The notes below the pieces were generated by a model. That model searched no databases. It worked only from the letters and a program-made list of their open reading frames with translations, and was not told where the DNA came from. Shown piece after piece: positions 42,838-57,018 of a stretch of DNA of 64,000 nt. Source of the stretch: Enoplolaimus lenunculus (lineage: Eukaryota; Nematoda; Enoplea; Enoplida; Thoracostomopsidae); assembly GCA_030248215.1 (NCBI GenBank), contig JASANG010002029.1:124001-188000 (forward strand), written 5' to 3'. The first letter of the stretch is position 1. Every line of letters starts with the position of its first letter. The position numbers were made by a program, and so were the translations under genes.

Positions 42838-45800
42838 AACCAAAAGAAATATTTTGAGTAAATTTCGTTTAAATGGTGTTATTTTTCTATTGGAACTTGT
42901 TAAAATTGAGTTGAATGTTTGCTGTCTCCGAGTAGTAAAAATGCTATGTTGAAGGTAGCTGCTTGTCGAGACTTACACTCTGTGTGGTCGCAGATCTGAA
43001 AACTCGTTAAAAGTCCTTAATTCCAAAAAAACCCAAAAAGCTTAAAAACTTCGAATATCAATTGTCGACAGAGTATGCCGTGAGATCTTCAAAATTGGCA
43101 TTTTGGCATAGGACAACAGCTGTCGAGTCGAACTTCTATCTTAGGTGAGTTTGTGATAGTATTCCAGAGATTACGATATATGGAATAATCGGAAGTAGTT
43201 TACTGTCTTCTGTGTTTTTGTTAATTTGATAGAAGTCAAAAAATCCCTCCCACTTTTGGCTGTATATTATATTCCTAAGCCTAAACTTGCGCTAAGGCTA
43301 AGCCAAAAGCCCATGTTTATGTCTTACTTATTTTATTAATCGAGTCATGTGTGGGAGAAAGTAAACGCTTAGCGAAAAATCTTTAAGGTCCCATTCTGTT
43401 GGAAATTGTAGTGGTTTAGGCAATTTTATATCGTTTCCTGTGGCATGAAATGCGACTTATTTTGCAGGAAAGTTTCTTGTTTTGTAGGATACGTTGTTGA
43501 CAGGCGCCAAATTATCTACGTTATGCATTATTGCTACGTTTGCGCGTTTTTCTACACTTCTTAAACATTTACGCTCATGCTTACAGCAGGTCCTGACGAC
43601 TAAACGTGAGTGCGAGTCTACGTGTGAATCTGAGCCTAAGTGAACATGTAAGCAGCACGGATTTGTCCGGCACCTGTTATTTACATGAGCGTACATTTAT
43701 TATCGTTTTGGTGTTTGAGTCTTTTGCTTGCATTTTTGTGCCCTACTTTATGTGTTTTTTAATTTGTTTATTTTTTAATAATGGTAAAGAAGCATATGTT
43801 TATTGTTTTGGTCTTTTCGGTTATTCCGCGAATCGACATTCGTCCAAACGTGGTCCGATTTTGGAAATTTTCGCATGTTTGAAATTCTCATTATGACTTC
43901 GGTTGAACAGACCACACCCAAAATGTCCTTCAGTTACTCCGTAGGACCGAAAAAATTTGTCAAAGGCAATTTACACAATTATTCGACTCGGCTTGCAGAG
44001 CTGAGTCGAGTGGTGTTTTAATTTTCAACGATTGGATTAAGTAATGGTCCACGAGTTGTGATCGAGTGACTGATTTGGCTCGCTGTCAACGATTTCGGGT
44101 GGTGTCATGTCAGTTATTTCGCTGTAACTTGTGAACTGATCATCAGTTCGCGCAAAACTTAATACATATTTTTAGGGAAACGCCGGTCGACTGGTATGAC
44201 CCAAATAGCCCGACTGTTTCTTAATTTGACAAGTTGTGCACTGTTGTTTCTTGAAGATCCAGATCACATTGCAAAGCGTATACAGCATTGAGAATAAGAA
44301 ATTCCGCTGTGCCCCACGGAAAAATATGTTGTAGGGCTTGTGAGTATATTTTTTAATCATTTCTATTGACCTTTGCGTTGACGTAGACCATAATGCATTT
44401 CAGTATTGTTTCTAAAAAGACGCTGATTGAGGGGTCAACCGCCTTTTGTAATTTTTGTCCACGATTTCTAGGCGCTTAGTTAGAGGTACAAGAAACATTT
44501 TCGAAATGTTCATAGAACATAACTTCCGCTTACCGGATGTTCGTGTTTTTCTGTCTGCAATTCGAGTTTGAAATAACGGAATTTTTTCCTAGTTTGTCAC
44601 TTTGCATCAGGTGATTTGGCCGATATATAGTGTGTTAGCAACTTTTTATCGCGGTCGTGATTTTAATTTCAATTGTTATTTTTGACATTTTATAATTGTG
44701 TATCCAATTTGCATATTATTGTTTTTTAATTACAACTTTTAAACGTATGATTTGGAACTGTACTTTGGTGTTAGAAGGGGTTTTGAGAGTGGTTTCGTTT
44801 AGTAAAATTTCACAGAGTTCGTTAGATTTCGTGATATTACATGTTTAATGGTTTGACTCGTTCTATAGGAGATTTGTAAGCCTTGAAAGGAAAAGGTATG
44901 GAAGCTTTTAATGGTATTTATGCTATAGTGTGCTTCTGTGTTTGTGAAAGATTCAAAGTGGCTCTTGTATAATTTTCTGGCATTTCAGTTTAAGGCTTTG
45001 GTTTAGTCTTGTTAATTAAAGGCTTAAGTATAAATGAACCGTTTCGTAAACATAAGCCGACGAATATGTGTAAATATGTATGGGAAGTAGTGTACAAGAA
45101 CCTTCAAAACTGCAACAATGAATTGCAGAGGTTGACCTAACTACGTTCGTTTAGTTTGAGCATACGCGTCAGGATTTTCACGAAAAATAGTCAAGAAATT
45201 GCTCCTTAAGCATAAAGGATACCAGATAAGTAAATAGACGTTAAAAATGGTTCGAGTCGTATCTGAAGCTATTGGTGGGTTTATTCTGGTTATTTATTGT
45301 CAGTGTAGTTGTTATCAAAATTGCGAGAATAATCTCATGATGTGTTCTCCTGTGCTGCTAATATTTAGTTTACCTTTCGGAATACTTGCGTTTTCGTATT
45401 TATTACACAGGGTTCAACAAAAGTTCGTATTCGGTACAAAAATTGGTTGTTCGAATTCGAATTTGGTTGTGAAAAAGCCGATTCGCCCCCGTTGTGTTGC
45501 TTATGAAATTTTTTAACAAAATAAAGCAAGCAATGACATAGCTAACGTCGAGTTTAGACGGCAATATCGATGGAATTATGACCTTGACTTATTTATTTAT
45601 TTAAAGCTGGAAAACCGTTCGATTGTCGACCGAAATCAATTTGGTTACAATTGGCAGTGAGGTTCGAAATTGTTTTTTAACCTTTCTACTACAATGGTTA
45701 ACGAAAAAAACCACTGTTAGTTAAAATCTTGTTTAAATTTTAATGTTTTGAGTTCTAAAAATTGATTTCATCTTAACCCAACGCCATTGTTTCAATCGGA

Positions 45801-47599
45801 AACACTATCTCGGATTGCATAACATTTAACTGTATATATTTGAAATTCTTTTGGTTTATTTATTATTTTGTGGACTTGAATATGTCGTGTACAAGAGTTG
45901 TTTAACAATTGTTGGCGTGTTGTATAAGGAACCACACGTAAGAAGTTAAGGAGATTCTGTCAGAGTTTTAAAATTCGTGATAAAATCGATGCCTGGGAAT
46001 ATATAAATAAATGCGGTACATTTTTAGTCGTAAATTATGAGGTCAATCAACTGCAACTGCACCGCAAGTTAGGAGTTTTGAATGAAAGTATAGTTGTCTT
46101 AAAACTAATTAACTTGTGACATAAAATGCATTTATATTGTAGCTATTGTAATTGAGCTGCCTGCGTTAGTTAAATTGCTTGTTTTTATGGCATCTTATGG
46201 CGTTATCCGCGTGTCCTATATGTTTCTAAGGGTTCATCTTAAGTATTGCTGCTGAACACGCAGACAAAGAGAGCAGAGGCTTAGAGGATGAATCGCGTAG
46301 GCTTAGAATAGGGCTTGTGTTTGGGCTTAGTTTTAAGCTTATGCGTAGGCTTAGGTTTTAACGTTATGCGTAGGCTTAGGTTTTAAGCTTATGCTTAGTA
46401 GGCAGCACCTATAGTTTACACGGGCCTTTCTAACTGTGGGCATAGTTCAAAAAGTTGTGCAATGTGTGTAACGTGCGTTTTGCGAAATTGTCTGTTCGCT
46501 GCAGTTTTTAAACCAATTTGACATTTTATTTTGCACTGTTTACTATGATTTGTAGTCATGCTTTGCTTAAGGAAATGAATAAGCAAACATGGCTGCTTGG
46601 TGAAAATTAGACTTTTGTGTGTTTTGTTGCGGTCATACATGAGACTTTTCCTGCCTCGTGTGGTCAAAGTTAACGTGTCTTTTATTGAAACTGACATGAG
46701 CAGTGCTTTTGTACCTATACGAGGTCAGCAGGAAGCAAGATGCAAGGGAAATTTCAAAGCTGGAAACCGGCAAATATACTTAGAAAAAGTTCAATGTTGA
46801 AATCTCGTATTAAGTTGGGTCAAAATATTCAAGTTGATTTGTTCCTTTCACAAATTTGACAATGTTGACTTTAAAAAATGCTATTCATCTATTGAAAGTT
46901 ATTGAAAGCTTTGAGAAAAATTATACCGGGGCCAGATGTGGTTTTTTTGCGAGTGCAAAGCAGGAGGCTGACACCAGACCTTACATCTTGGGTGGAATGA
47001 TCATTGATGTGAGAAAGCATGATACATTCAAGCGGCAGTGGGCGCTGTATACTTGCATACTTACTATTAAAGGCTCTTGTACCTTCTCTTTTTCCCACAG
47101 TTTTCAAAACTTACAGATTTTGTTATAATTCAGGGTTTGGCTTTAGCGTTTAGGTTGAACGTTGCTGGTTAAAGTGGAAAAGTGTTACAAGAGCCCTATT
47201 ACAGATATGTGATTGTTTTAATCCAGTGATGATTTGTCTTTATTTAATACTCTGTGTACGATCTTATCGAAATATTGTTGATGGTCCCTTGTCGCCAGAT
47301 AAAGCTTATTCGTTAAAAAGCTTTTGGTTCTATATTTCATGAATGTCAATTTTATAAGTGCTTCTATATATTTTTTTATATTTACTCTTGTACTCAGTTC
47401 ATTTTAACCTTGAATTTGTATTCTGTTCATTTTAAGCTTGATTGTTTCAAATTCTGATGAGTTATCTTTGTTTAAGTAAATTGTATAATCGCATGAGCAG
47501 TTTGGTAATATGAGCTGCTGGATTTTTTCATTGGCTGTGTAAACCTGAATATTTTCATGTAATTGATATGCTTCATGAAATCAGATGCATATACTATAT
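42838..47599. other. Region downstream of plastin with no gene recognised
   Basis: Presumably plastin 3' UTR and intergenic DNA. Hexamer-bearing family E relics lie near 43265-43310 and 46260-46430. An 89-codon frame at 45247-45516 is followed directly by AATAAA but resembles nothing known and lacks a convincing start context. Frames at 46416-46800 and 46856-47128 are likewise unsupported. Confidence 0.5.
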
Positions 47600-47778
47600 G
47601 ACTGATGTTACTTTAAGGGGCGTAACAGTAGATTAAGCGTATTCGTAAGCCTAAGTATATATAAGCGTTGCAAAAATGTTTTCCTAAGCCTTAGCAAAAA
47701 CTCTAATCTAGAATCTAAATCTACTCTTTTATAGACCCACCAGAATCCTGAGGGCCCCTTAAAGTAACATCATGGGCC
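47600..47778. mobile_element. Family E MITE
   Basis: The right end is the inverse of GGCCCATGATGTTACTTTAA; the left end is GACTGATGTTACTTTAAGGG. Flanks TACTATAT (47592-47599) and TACTATAG (47779-47786), 7 of 8. Internal TAAGCCTAAG. Confidence 0.82.
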
Positions 47779-48090
47779 TACTATAGTAGTGGTGGTGCGG
47801 CAAACGAAGCTTTTCTGTACTCGAAAACTGTACAGGATTTAGTACTAAAATTATGCAAACTCATCAACCAAAAACCAATCAATAACAATGATTTCGAACT
47901 GCTTAATATATGATTTCATAGTTTTTCAAACAAAATTTTAAGTAAGCTGAAGTTGTTTCGTCACTTCAATGCAGCAAATGTGCGGTAACTGCCGGGTTCA
48001 AAAGCATATTGATTATACAGAACACAGGAACCGGTGCGATCATTAAATCGCATCAGTAATACAGATCCGTCTTGGTTATGAAAAAGATTT

Positions 48091-48245
48091 GACCCATGTA
48101 TAGAACAGGCCGGAACACTAGTATAAGCGTGATCCTAAGTGTAAAGATGATCCTATTCCTGAGTCTAAGCAAACAAGTCTAAAGTTTAAACTGAATGTAT
48201 ACAGCCCAGCAGGAAAACGTTCCAATCATGTTCTATACATGGGCC
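48091..48245. mobile_element. Family E MITE
   Basis: GACCCATGTATAGAACAGGC and the inverse GGCCCATGTATAGAACATG. Internal CCTAAG hexamers. The target duplication is not convincing. Confidence 0.75.
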
Positions 48246-49051
48246 AAACGAACGAATGAAATAAATATCGAAAACAAATACCTGTCTGTGAATTGCAATC
48301 AATATAAATTGTACGAATAGCAGAAGGAACATTTGATAGGTAGCAACATTAACGTTTTTGTTAAAAATCAGATTTGCGGCCCCTTCCTCTAGATCCGCCG
48401 CTGACATCAAAACCAATGAACTGTTTCGTTCGGTTTGATTTTAACGACAGTGCAATTTATATCTGTTGACTAAGCCATTACGATGCCGAAATTTAAGTGA
48501 AAATGTTGCTGCGGTTTCGCCAAAAGAAACCCGAAACTGCTTAAGCATTTTCTTTGAAATATTAAATGTGCTCGCTTATCGCGGAAATGCCTAGAAGGCT
48601 TTCGATTCGTAAACAACCTTAGTCTTCATCAACATTTCAGTTATTTGAGAACTATTCAAAGTATGAGCAAACTGAAAGTTAGCGAAGGTCAGCAGTTTTT
48701 CGCATTCTGATGCTGTTATGATACGCGCATGAGTAAATAAATTCTAAAATAACATATTGTGCAAACAAATCTACAATAATTCGTCGCAGGACAATTTGAC
48801 GCCCGAGAGTGTCCTAAACCTATTCATGAACCTAAGGCTAACCAAAAGCCTAGTGATGAGCGACCAATTATCGGATGACAAGTTGTCGAATGACGAGTTG
48901 TCGGGCGATTTGACACTTGTAGTGTGCACTCTGTTTATCATGTGTTATGAAATACTGATGTATGTATACTTAATAGTCATATGGTTCACTTAGTGTCATT
49001 TTGGCACCAGACACAGCAATCATCAACGTCTTTGCGCTTGTTGAAACACGA

Positions 49052-49212
49052 GGCCAATGTAAAGAGCAGGGCCTAAGCCTAAGCGTAACGAATGAGCATA
49101 TTCCTAAGCCTAACCATAAGCCTAAGCCAAGCCAACAAATTATTCTAAAGTTTAAGCTTACTCTATTGCAGACCCACAGAAAAACGTGCCGCCCCTGATC
49201 TTTACATGGGTC
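49052..49212. mobile_element. Family E MITE
   Basis: GGCCAATGTAAAGAGCAGGG and the inverse GACCCATGTAAAGATCAGGG. Perfect 8-bp duplication AAACACGA at 49044-49051 and 49213-49220. Interior rich in GCCTAA hexamers. Confidence 0.92.
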
Positions 49213-49502
49213 AAACACGAGTGCACGTTTTTCAATTTTTTTTGTGTCATCCGTTATTCAGGAAAAACGAAAAAACGTTTCCTTGTGGTTGATTCAATTT
49301 TCCGGAAGGAACCAACACTGTAGTATCTTAGTTTAGTCTAGAAGCAAATCATTCAAAACATAAGACATCTAAGCTAAATATTTAGCCTGTAGAAAACGAT
49401 ACTGAATAGGTTTTTACTCAGGCGCGCAGTAGCTGATCTAAAAACGGAGCCAACTTCACACGGGTTAGCAGGTTATAATGGTGGGATGCAAATTTTTATG
49501 AC

Positions 49503-49985
49503 TGGAGCCAATGTTACTTTTAGGGCCGTAACAATAGATTAACCATTAACAACACGGCTGCTGTTGGCGGTATGCTACAGGGTTACAGCGGAATCACGGC
49601 AGCTGATCTGCTGACAACTGATTCAACTGACACCTTGTATCCAAATTTATCGCCCGTCATTAGGCTTTAGGTTTTCGTTTAGAATGGTGTTTAGGATTAT
49701 GCCCAGGATTAGGCTTTGGATGAGGCGTTTTATCAGGTGACAACCTGTCTGACCCGACGAAATTTTGTAGACTCGGATAGGGCTATAACTAGTGTTACCT
49801 ATGGTTTTTGCACGCTTTCCCTTTTCTCTCACTGGCTTAGGCTTAATCTCGGACTTCTTAGGCTTAAGCTTAGGTTTTGGAAAATGCTTAAGCCTTTGCA
49901 TAAGCCTAAACATTTGCCTATGCTAAAACATTTGCCTAAGCCTTTACAGAGTACATCTAAGTCAGAGGCTAAGCCTAAAGCCTCA
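49503..49985. mobile_element. Family E fragment(s)
   Basis: A left end GCCAATGTTACTTTTAGGGC at 49507 lacks its partner. A second hexamer-rich block runs from 49658 (AGGCTTTAGG) to 49982 (CCTAAAGCCT), with ends inverted to each other. Boundaries are uncertain. Confidence 0.5.
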
Positions 49986-50693
49986 ATAATATTTTGATCT
50001 GGTTAATTTAGTGGCTGCGCGAGCTTTTGTTATACCTGTGTACCATGCGGACTTCGAATTATTAAAAGGCTGTATAAAAGATGGCTGAAAAGATGAAATC
50101 TCACAGTGTGCGGTTGTGGCAAACGTTCGTGAATGTGCCAAATATACTTGAAAGTAAACAAACATTGCGTGTTGCGTGCGTCTGCGACTACTTTGTATGT
50201 TGAAGTAGTAGTTATCTGCGGAAATCGTTAAACCATATCAGAGTATATAGGAACCGAAAATCAAGGGGTAATATGTCTCAAAATTTTCGAAGATACAAGC
50301 AAAAACTCTAAAAGGTTTTATACTAAACGCTATTTCTCGCTCGGTAAGATTGCTTACTAGCAAACTTTAACATAATATGATGGTGCCCTCGGAAATGAAA
50401 CGCTAGCTATGGCGTTGTCTGGCCCATTGCGTGACGTTGCATTTAAGTAGGTCGATTTCTTTGTGCCTATTTGTTGTATATGCGGATAAACCTCGAAAAC
50501 GGTTTAATACGCTGGGAATTGTGTTTATGCATAGTATGCAAAGCGTGGGAATTCAGTGTGGAAGAACCTCAGCTTAGCGAAGGATTTTGCATACAGGACC
50601 GTTTGTAGGATTGCCCTCTAGTCTCATCAGCTAAATAATAATAATATGGTTTGTTTGTACCATAAATTTTCAGCCGAATTTATAAGCGAGAAT

Positions 50694-50883
50694 GGCCCAT
50701 GTAAAGGTCAGGGGCGAAACGTTTTTCTGTGGGACTAGAATAGGATAAGCTTAAGCTTTAGACGAATTTTTATGCTTGGCTTAGGCTTAGGCTTAGGAAT
50801 AAACACATTCTTACGCTTACGCTTAGGCTTAGGCTTAGGAATAAGCTTATAATACTGTTCCGCCCCTGTTCTTTACATTGGCC
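50694..50883. mobile_element. Family E MITE (best copy)
   Basis: GGCCCATGTAAAGGTCAGGG and the inverse GGCCAATGTAAAGAACAGGG. Perfect 8-bp duplication GCGAGAAT at 50686-50693 and 50884-50891. The interior carries runs of GGCTTA, three in a row at 50780-50800. Confidence 0.93.
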
Positions 50884-51443
50884 GCGAGAATGAAGACTCG
50901 TGTATTTTTTGTATTTAATTTCCTCAAAAATTTTGCTTCGGATCCAGCAGAGTTTCTAAAATTAATTTTGATAACCAGCGTTTTTGTGGATGGAATCACT
51001 AATCACAGCCCTATTCGTGGCTGCCACATACTTTTAATTTTTGACACCTTTTTTTAAAGCCGGCTTTCTGTTGGCCCAAATTTTAAACCCTCGTTATTTT
51101 ACCGGCGTCAGTCCTACAGATGCATCTGATAGAACATTTCAAATCCAATCATTTCAAATTAAAATTTGAAGTTGGTTGAATTATTCAGTGAATGTCACCA
51201 GACGCGAAAATTTGAAAAAAAACAACGTGTTGCGTACATAACACTGTTTTAGTACCAGATAGAAGGCGCAAAAATTTCATTGCAAATCACAGTATAACTC
51301 AAAACTGGCACTCTGGCTCTGCGTTTTGTGGGACTTGTTTCAACAAGATCTTGTGTCATAGTAAGATTTTGCTTGCCTTATATTACGATTGTTCACAGGC
51401 GTTCGTAAGTAGTCATGATTTTGGAAAACTAAAATTACGCTTT

Positions 51444-51594
51444 AGGGTTGCGCTATACTTATTTTCACGTGCGGCGCCGTCCGTCGTGCGGTATCGTATG
51501 CAAATAACTCATGTACGATAGCGTATGGTGGCGGACGGTGACGGCGACGTACGGGTGACGCACGGTGACGCGACTTCAAGTATAGCGCAACCCT
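51444..51594. mobile_element. Palindromic GC-rich MITE, family F
   Basis: A perfect 17-bp terminal inverted repeat AGGGTTGCGCTATACTT encloses a GACGG/GGTGAC-rich interior. GC content is far above the surroundings. The target duplication is not clear. Confidence 0.8.
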
Positions 51595-53311
51595 TCGACT
51601 GAAGAAAAACTTAAAGATGCTTTGCAAAAACCACCAAATGGTTTCGTAGTCCCCTTGACTAAACTGCACTCCTGAGTGTGCAACGTAACATTTTAATCCG
51701 TGCTAATAGAGATGTGCACCCTAAGTTGAGTTTTTCCAAAGTTTAACTTGACTAAACGTTGAACTATTGCTCTGTTGACGCATGCCGGTGATCGGCACCT
51801 TTGACATTCCAAGCTTCACTATGAATGTGTAATATATACAGTATACAGTACATTTTATTCATATAATATTTCCGCGTTATTCCTTATAGAATGAATAATT
51901 GTTATTGTTTTTACCTCGTCGTGGATCAAGAGTTACAGCGATAATTAAAGTTTATTCAACGTAATCGATTTCCTACCTAAACGTATCAAAAAATAAGGGC
52001 TTTTAGAATTAAATGGGACGCTAGGAAGGCGTAAAATGTTTGCCAACAGGTTTTCTATGTGGCGACATAGTTTGAAACCGGACACGGACCGAGAACATCA
52101 CTTTCAGCGCGCAGTTTTTCGTTTTTGGAGAGAAAAGAAAAATACAGTTCAAAGTAATTCATAAATGTAGCTGTGGTACCCGAAAATTTTAAGGGTACTA
52201 TATAAATCATAGGCAGCCAAGTGTAAAAACGAAGGAAGGGAATAGTGAAAGGATTTTGCCAAGCGAGATGGGCTAAAAATTGACAAATTTTAGAATAAAA
52301 ATTGAGAAATCGCAGTTTAAAATTTTTGTTTTAGATGGTTTTCGTTTATAAAACCTATTTCTAAGTAACGCAGACACGGAGTTCAAACAGACATGAGACA
52401 GTGATGAAAGTCGCAATTCTTTTTGTTTATGTCTGTTCAATGTAGTAGTTTTCTCGAGAACAGCCGGCGAAGAGTAAAAATTTGTTACTTCGGGACTTTA
52501 CCGATTGCAGCTTTCTTTCCCAACCCACTCTGGATCCAGTCCTGATCATATATACATTTTGAATAAAAACATGGTAAAATTAATTATATTAAGGTCTAAG
52601 GGGAGACTTGCGGTAGGGTTGCTTCACTTCAAGCACACACTCTTTACAGATGACTCGAATACGACTCGCTTGAATTCGCGGCCTCTACAGTAAGCCCTGA
52701 CCCGGACCAAAGACCCGATGTTTTCTGCAATGAAGTCAATTTGGCCACTACTTGAGTGTAAACTCCTACATACTTATAATAATACATTGCATTGCACTAA
52801 CGAGATGCAGTGCAACAAAGAAGAGCGTAGCCAGCGGCGTTTTAAAGGTTAACACGATTTGGGATTTTTATAAAACGTTTTTAGAAGCTTGTTTAGGTAA
52901 TAGGTTGTGACACAATAAACCCTAAATTTGTAATTTTTATAGAACGTAACATTTCTTTCCACAATTCAATATAATCTAACAAAGTTTTTGTGTACGAATT
53001 GAAACGACACTATGCCAGTCTTCATTTTTAATCGCGATTTCTTTGCATTTGTTTGTTTGCGCCATCTTTTTTATACAACCTAAAGGCTAACTTGGGCGTA
53101 AAGTTAAAGTGAAATGTAAGCCTAAACAATTACGTAAAGTAAAATACACGGCCTTGTTCAGGATAGGCGCATAATGAGTACTTTTTGGCCTTAGAAAATT
53201 CGCTAACTATTAGTTTTCTTAATTTTGCATGCGAGCATATAAAAACATTCATTGTTCACATATGCGTTACGTTTATATTCCGATTTTAGAAAGTCGAGTT
53301 GAGACTTAGTA

Positions 53312-53755
53312 CTGTATTGACCCGAATAAGAGGGGGTAATAAGAGGGGAGTCCCCATTTTGAGTCCAAATCAATAGGAGTCCGTATCCCTAATAAGAGTC
53401 CGTAAGCGGATAGAGTCTCTAAACCCTAATTAGAGTCCATAAATGTCAATTAGCCCTTAATTTTAGCGTATAAATGACTCCAGGACCAAATAATTTGAGT
53501 TCGAAACTTTAAAGCGTATAAATTTTGAATGTACATTCATAATTATTACCTTGTATTATAGCTCAAGCTATGACACAAGAGAAATAAATGTTTAATTCAA
53601 CGGATAATTGCAGTACCGGCTATATATCAGTAACGAAGGGCGGTGGAGCGTGGGTTACAAATAAATAATAGCCCGTAACTGAATAACAAGGGGGGTGGGT
53701 ACCCTCTGGAGAGGCCAAATAAATATCAGTCCCCCTCTTATTCGGGTAAATACTG
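53312..53755 (+). mobile_element. Family D MITE (TA-flanked, mariner-like)
   Basis: CTGTATTGACCCGAATAAG and the inverse CAGTATTTACCCGAATAAG, flanked by TA on both sides. Interior with GAGTCCGTA(T/A) and GACTCCAGGACCAAATAA motifs shared by all copies. No transposase. Confidence 0.85.
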
Positions 53756-54286
53756 TATGCCTTACGTTTATATGCCGGTTTTAGAACGGCGAGTTGAGAC
53801 GCCCAATAGAAAAGGATCCGTTTGCGTAGAAAAAGTTTTGTTCGAATCGAAACCTGCCTGTTTTTCAAACAACCTTAAAATATGATGTTGCTGGTGTATC
53901 CTACACAGTATAGACAGACTTAAAGTAATGTCGTCGTCCTACGCTCATTAATACTCAATGAAAATAGTTTTTACGGTGTGTTGTGCAACACTACAAACCA
54001 AAATAAAACCAACCACACAAGTTTCCTGATCTAAATTAGCTTAATTATTAATATCACGAACAGCTTTAGCTATGATACCTGCACTGGTTCCCCCTAAAGT
54101 TAAACCTCTCCATATATATTGCGTCCTGCACTTCATTCTGGTGTTTAGTCAATAGTTGAAAACAGAAACCCGTATGCGGGAACGAAAGAGAACTGCCACT
54201 GACGGATCCAGCTTTGTAACTAGAACTTGTAAAAAAAATTCAAATTGAAATCTATACAAATTCGGCGTTCTGGGAATCATGCACTA

Positions 54287-54399
54287 CCCTGCAAAAAATG
54301 GTGAGTCAAATTGACGGAGTCGAATTTTGACGCCTTTTATGTAGTCAGGAAAAGCGTATTTCGGAGAGAATCAATTAGACTCACCATTTTTTTGCAGTG
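54287..54399. mobile_element. 113-bp MITE, family J (TA-flanked)
   Basis: Terminal inverted repeats CTGCAAAAAATGGTGAGTCA and CTGCAAAAAAATGGTGAGTC, with TA on both sides (54285-54286, 54400-54401), as expected for Tc1/mariner-type insertion. Confidence 0.85.
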
Positions 54400-54836
54400 T
54401 ACGTCCTTTGAAAGCATGCATTTCTGGAAAAAACGTATTGTCAATCCAACAATTTTGTTGGGTGATATTCTTGTGCAACATTGACTAAACAGAACAGATT
54501 GAAATCAGACTAAAAAGAGAAACATAGAGTAAGTCGAACAGAACGTTTCAGTTGAAAAATATCGCGTATAAAAATAAAATGCATTTTGTGACTGAAACAA
54601 TGCTAGATTCTACAGTTACTCCAATTCCCTTATGTGTTCCATCATGTACAGCAGTGTGTGAACGGAATATATATATTGCGGTTGATATAAACCTGATTAA
54701 ACCTGATTTTCACCGGTTAACAATAATTCTAATAAAAGAAAGACTTTCACGCTTTTATCAAAAAGGGTTTAATTTGAAATTTGTCGAACTGTTAGTCAGT
54801 GGGTCTAGATGTCGTTATCTTATAGCAAGTATATAA

Positions 54837-57018
54837 ACCCTGGATAATTATAAAACGCACTTGTGCCTAGTTGACCAATAACGAGAATTTTAATTTAGGT
54901 CGTTGGCTCTTGTATCTTCTTGAAATATATCATGGAAAATGTTTTTCATTTTTTGCAATAAGAAAACAAAATTTGTGAATATACGAATTGTTTTATTTTT
55001 AATTTTTTACTATTTGTTACCAAATTTATAAGTAACCAAAAGGCGTGTAACTAGCAAAGGATTTCCTCCAATTATGAGGGGACACAACCTGAAATTAAAG
55101 CGATGGTTGAGTTTTGAAAAAGTCGCAATTGAAGCGAGCGGAAAGCTTGAACAATTTTTAAATTAATGTAATGAAAAATTGAAGTTTTGTATGGGTTCGA
55201 AACGGAAATTCGATCGCTAAATTGCCCAGGTCCGCGTGATTTCAGTGCTAAATCCCTTTGCGGTAGTCGCAAAACGGTTTTTGGTTCATGGATATGAGGT
55301 CTAGACCCCCAAACCTCCGAATACGCGACTGGTAACGAAAATTGACTTAGCTGTCCGCAAACAACAACTGCCGGCTAAAACTAGTTTAACCACACTGCAG
55401 ATCTAACGGAGTTGAATCCAAAACTGGTTTTAGGTATCCAGCCAACTTAAGCTTACAAACCAAAAAATTTAGGTTAATTATCCGAGACAAACAACCACTA
55501 TATATAAATGGCCACCTGATACCAGTTTTGTGTTTTATTTTGACGAATAAAAAAATTTAGAACCACTCGCGAAACAAAATGAAAGTCAGTTCAACACACT
55601 TGTTTGAGTATTGGGTTAAATCAATGCTATATTGAATGGTATTCGGTTTCCTAATTATTTTTGTTTCTTTATAGCTTGAGTATTTCAAAATAACCGAACC
55701 AGTCACAATGAGTCTCGCAAGTAAAAATTTCAAAATCTAAAAAGGCTTCAATTCAAGTCAAGGAGGAATTAATTAATTTACCATGCTTGAAGTTCGAGCC
55801 CGAAGGGACTCTCATGACTTGTGCAGAATTTACACTGCCCAACACGTAAGAATTGATTGAGCACTACGCATTGCACATGTATTACGTGTATTGCAGTTTA
55901 CACTGCGTTCATGGCGAGGCACTCGGCTGGTCTCAAATTTTAGGAGGGCAAGCTAACTATTGAGGTGCAAGCCAATTTTAGATGGGCAAATAAATTTCAG
56001 AAGAAGCCAAACTTTAATTGACTGCATATCAATTTTAGTAACACCATCATCTTTACAGGCGGGTGATATTCCGATCACACAGGAGTTCGCACTTATACTG
56101 CTCTGTACATTGGGAGGGAGTTCCAGAGGATGTTGATGGTGTGCTGAAGCCAACTACATTTTTCATCAAATCCAAATATACATTTTGATTTAGGTGGCAC
56201 CGTTTGGTTTCGGGCGCAGGTTCACTTCAGGGAAGACAAGAGCACTCTCGAAGGGTGGGGGTGCATCCTCCTGATCCAGCTGGTTAATTTTCTGTCTTGA
56301 CCATCTCGTAGCCAGACGAGTTCAGCCATCCTAAAAAAATTTTGGTCTCCTTAAAACGTTTTAGCATCGCTTATAAGATTGTTTTTCAAACTGTGTGCGT
56401 GTGCATCTGCTAAAATTGTTTTATTTCCCTAGCAAGTTGAGTAGGCTAAAGCTGCTCATCGTGTGTATACTCCATATATGAAAGGATTAATATTTTAGCT
56501 TCCTTGTCGAATTCAGCTCGAACGATTTAGAACGCACTGCACAAGTAGATTTATTGACTTTCTTATATGTGATTGAAAAAACCGGATGGCACCAGAAGTA
56601 AAAACAAAACCTTTTCGAAATGTTTTCTGGCAATTTTCATGGCGCGACAGTAGCTTTCGGTTCAAATGATCACCCTGGGATTTATTTTAATGGTTTTGAC
56701 AAAATTGCCATGTGAGAACGTTTTGGGAGCATTAAATCAAAGTTCGTGGATTTTTTATAGAAAAGACTAAGTAAACCGGGCATGCGCTTGCTCAGTTTGT
56801 TTACGCCAAAATCTACGCTGCACATACTCGCCATTACCTGTCCTTTAATAGTTTTTGAAATTTTCAACACAGTTGGTTTACTCCTCAGCAAAACGTGTGA
56901 ACAGTAGGGTTTGACCGGATATCCGTTTCTGTTTTCGAGAAAAATCGTCGTCTGTTTATGCTTTTTATTACAGAAACGCAAAAAATTACGTTTATTTATT
57001 GACACCTTGGCTGAACAA
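54837..57018. other. No gene recognised
   Basis: Small frames only, none with a domain. A block TAGGGTTTGACCGGATATCC at about 56907 running to ACACCTTGG at 57010 looks like a decayed family A/C-type element. Confidence 0.4.

Noticed and set aside
45247-45516. Small membrane protein gene followed by AATAAA
   Set aside because: No homology recognised, AT-rich composition, and no supporting promoter or splice signals.
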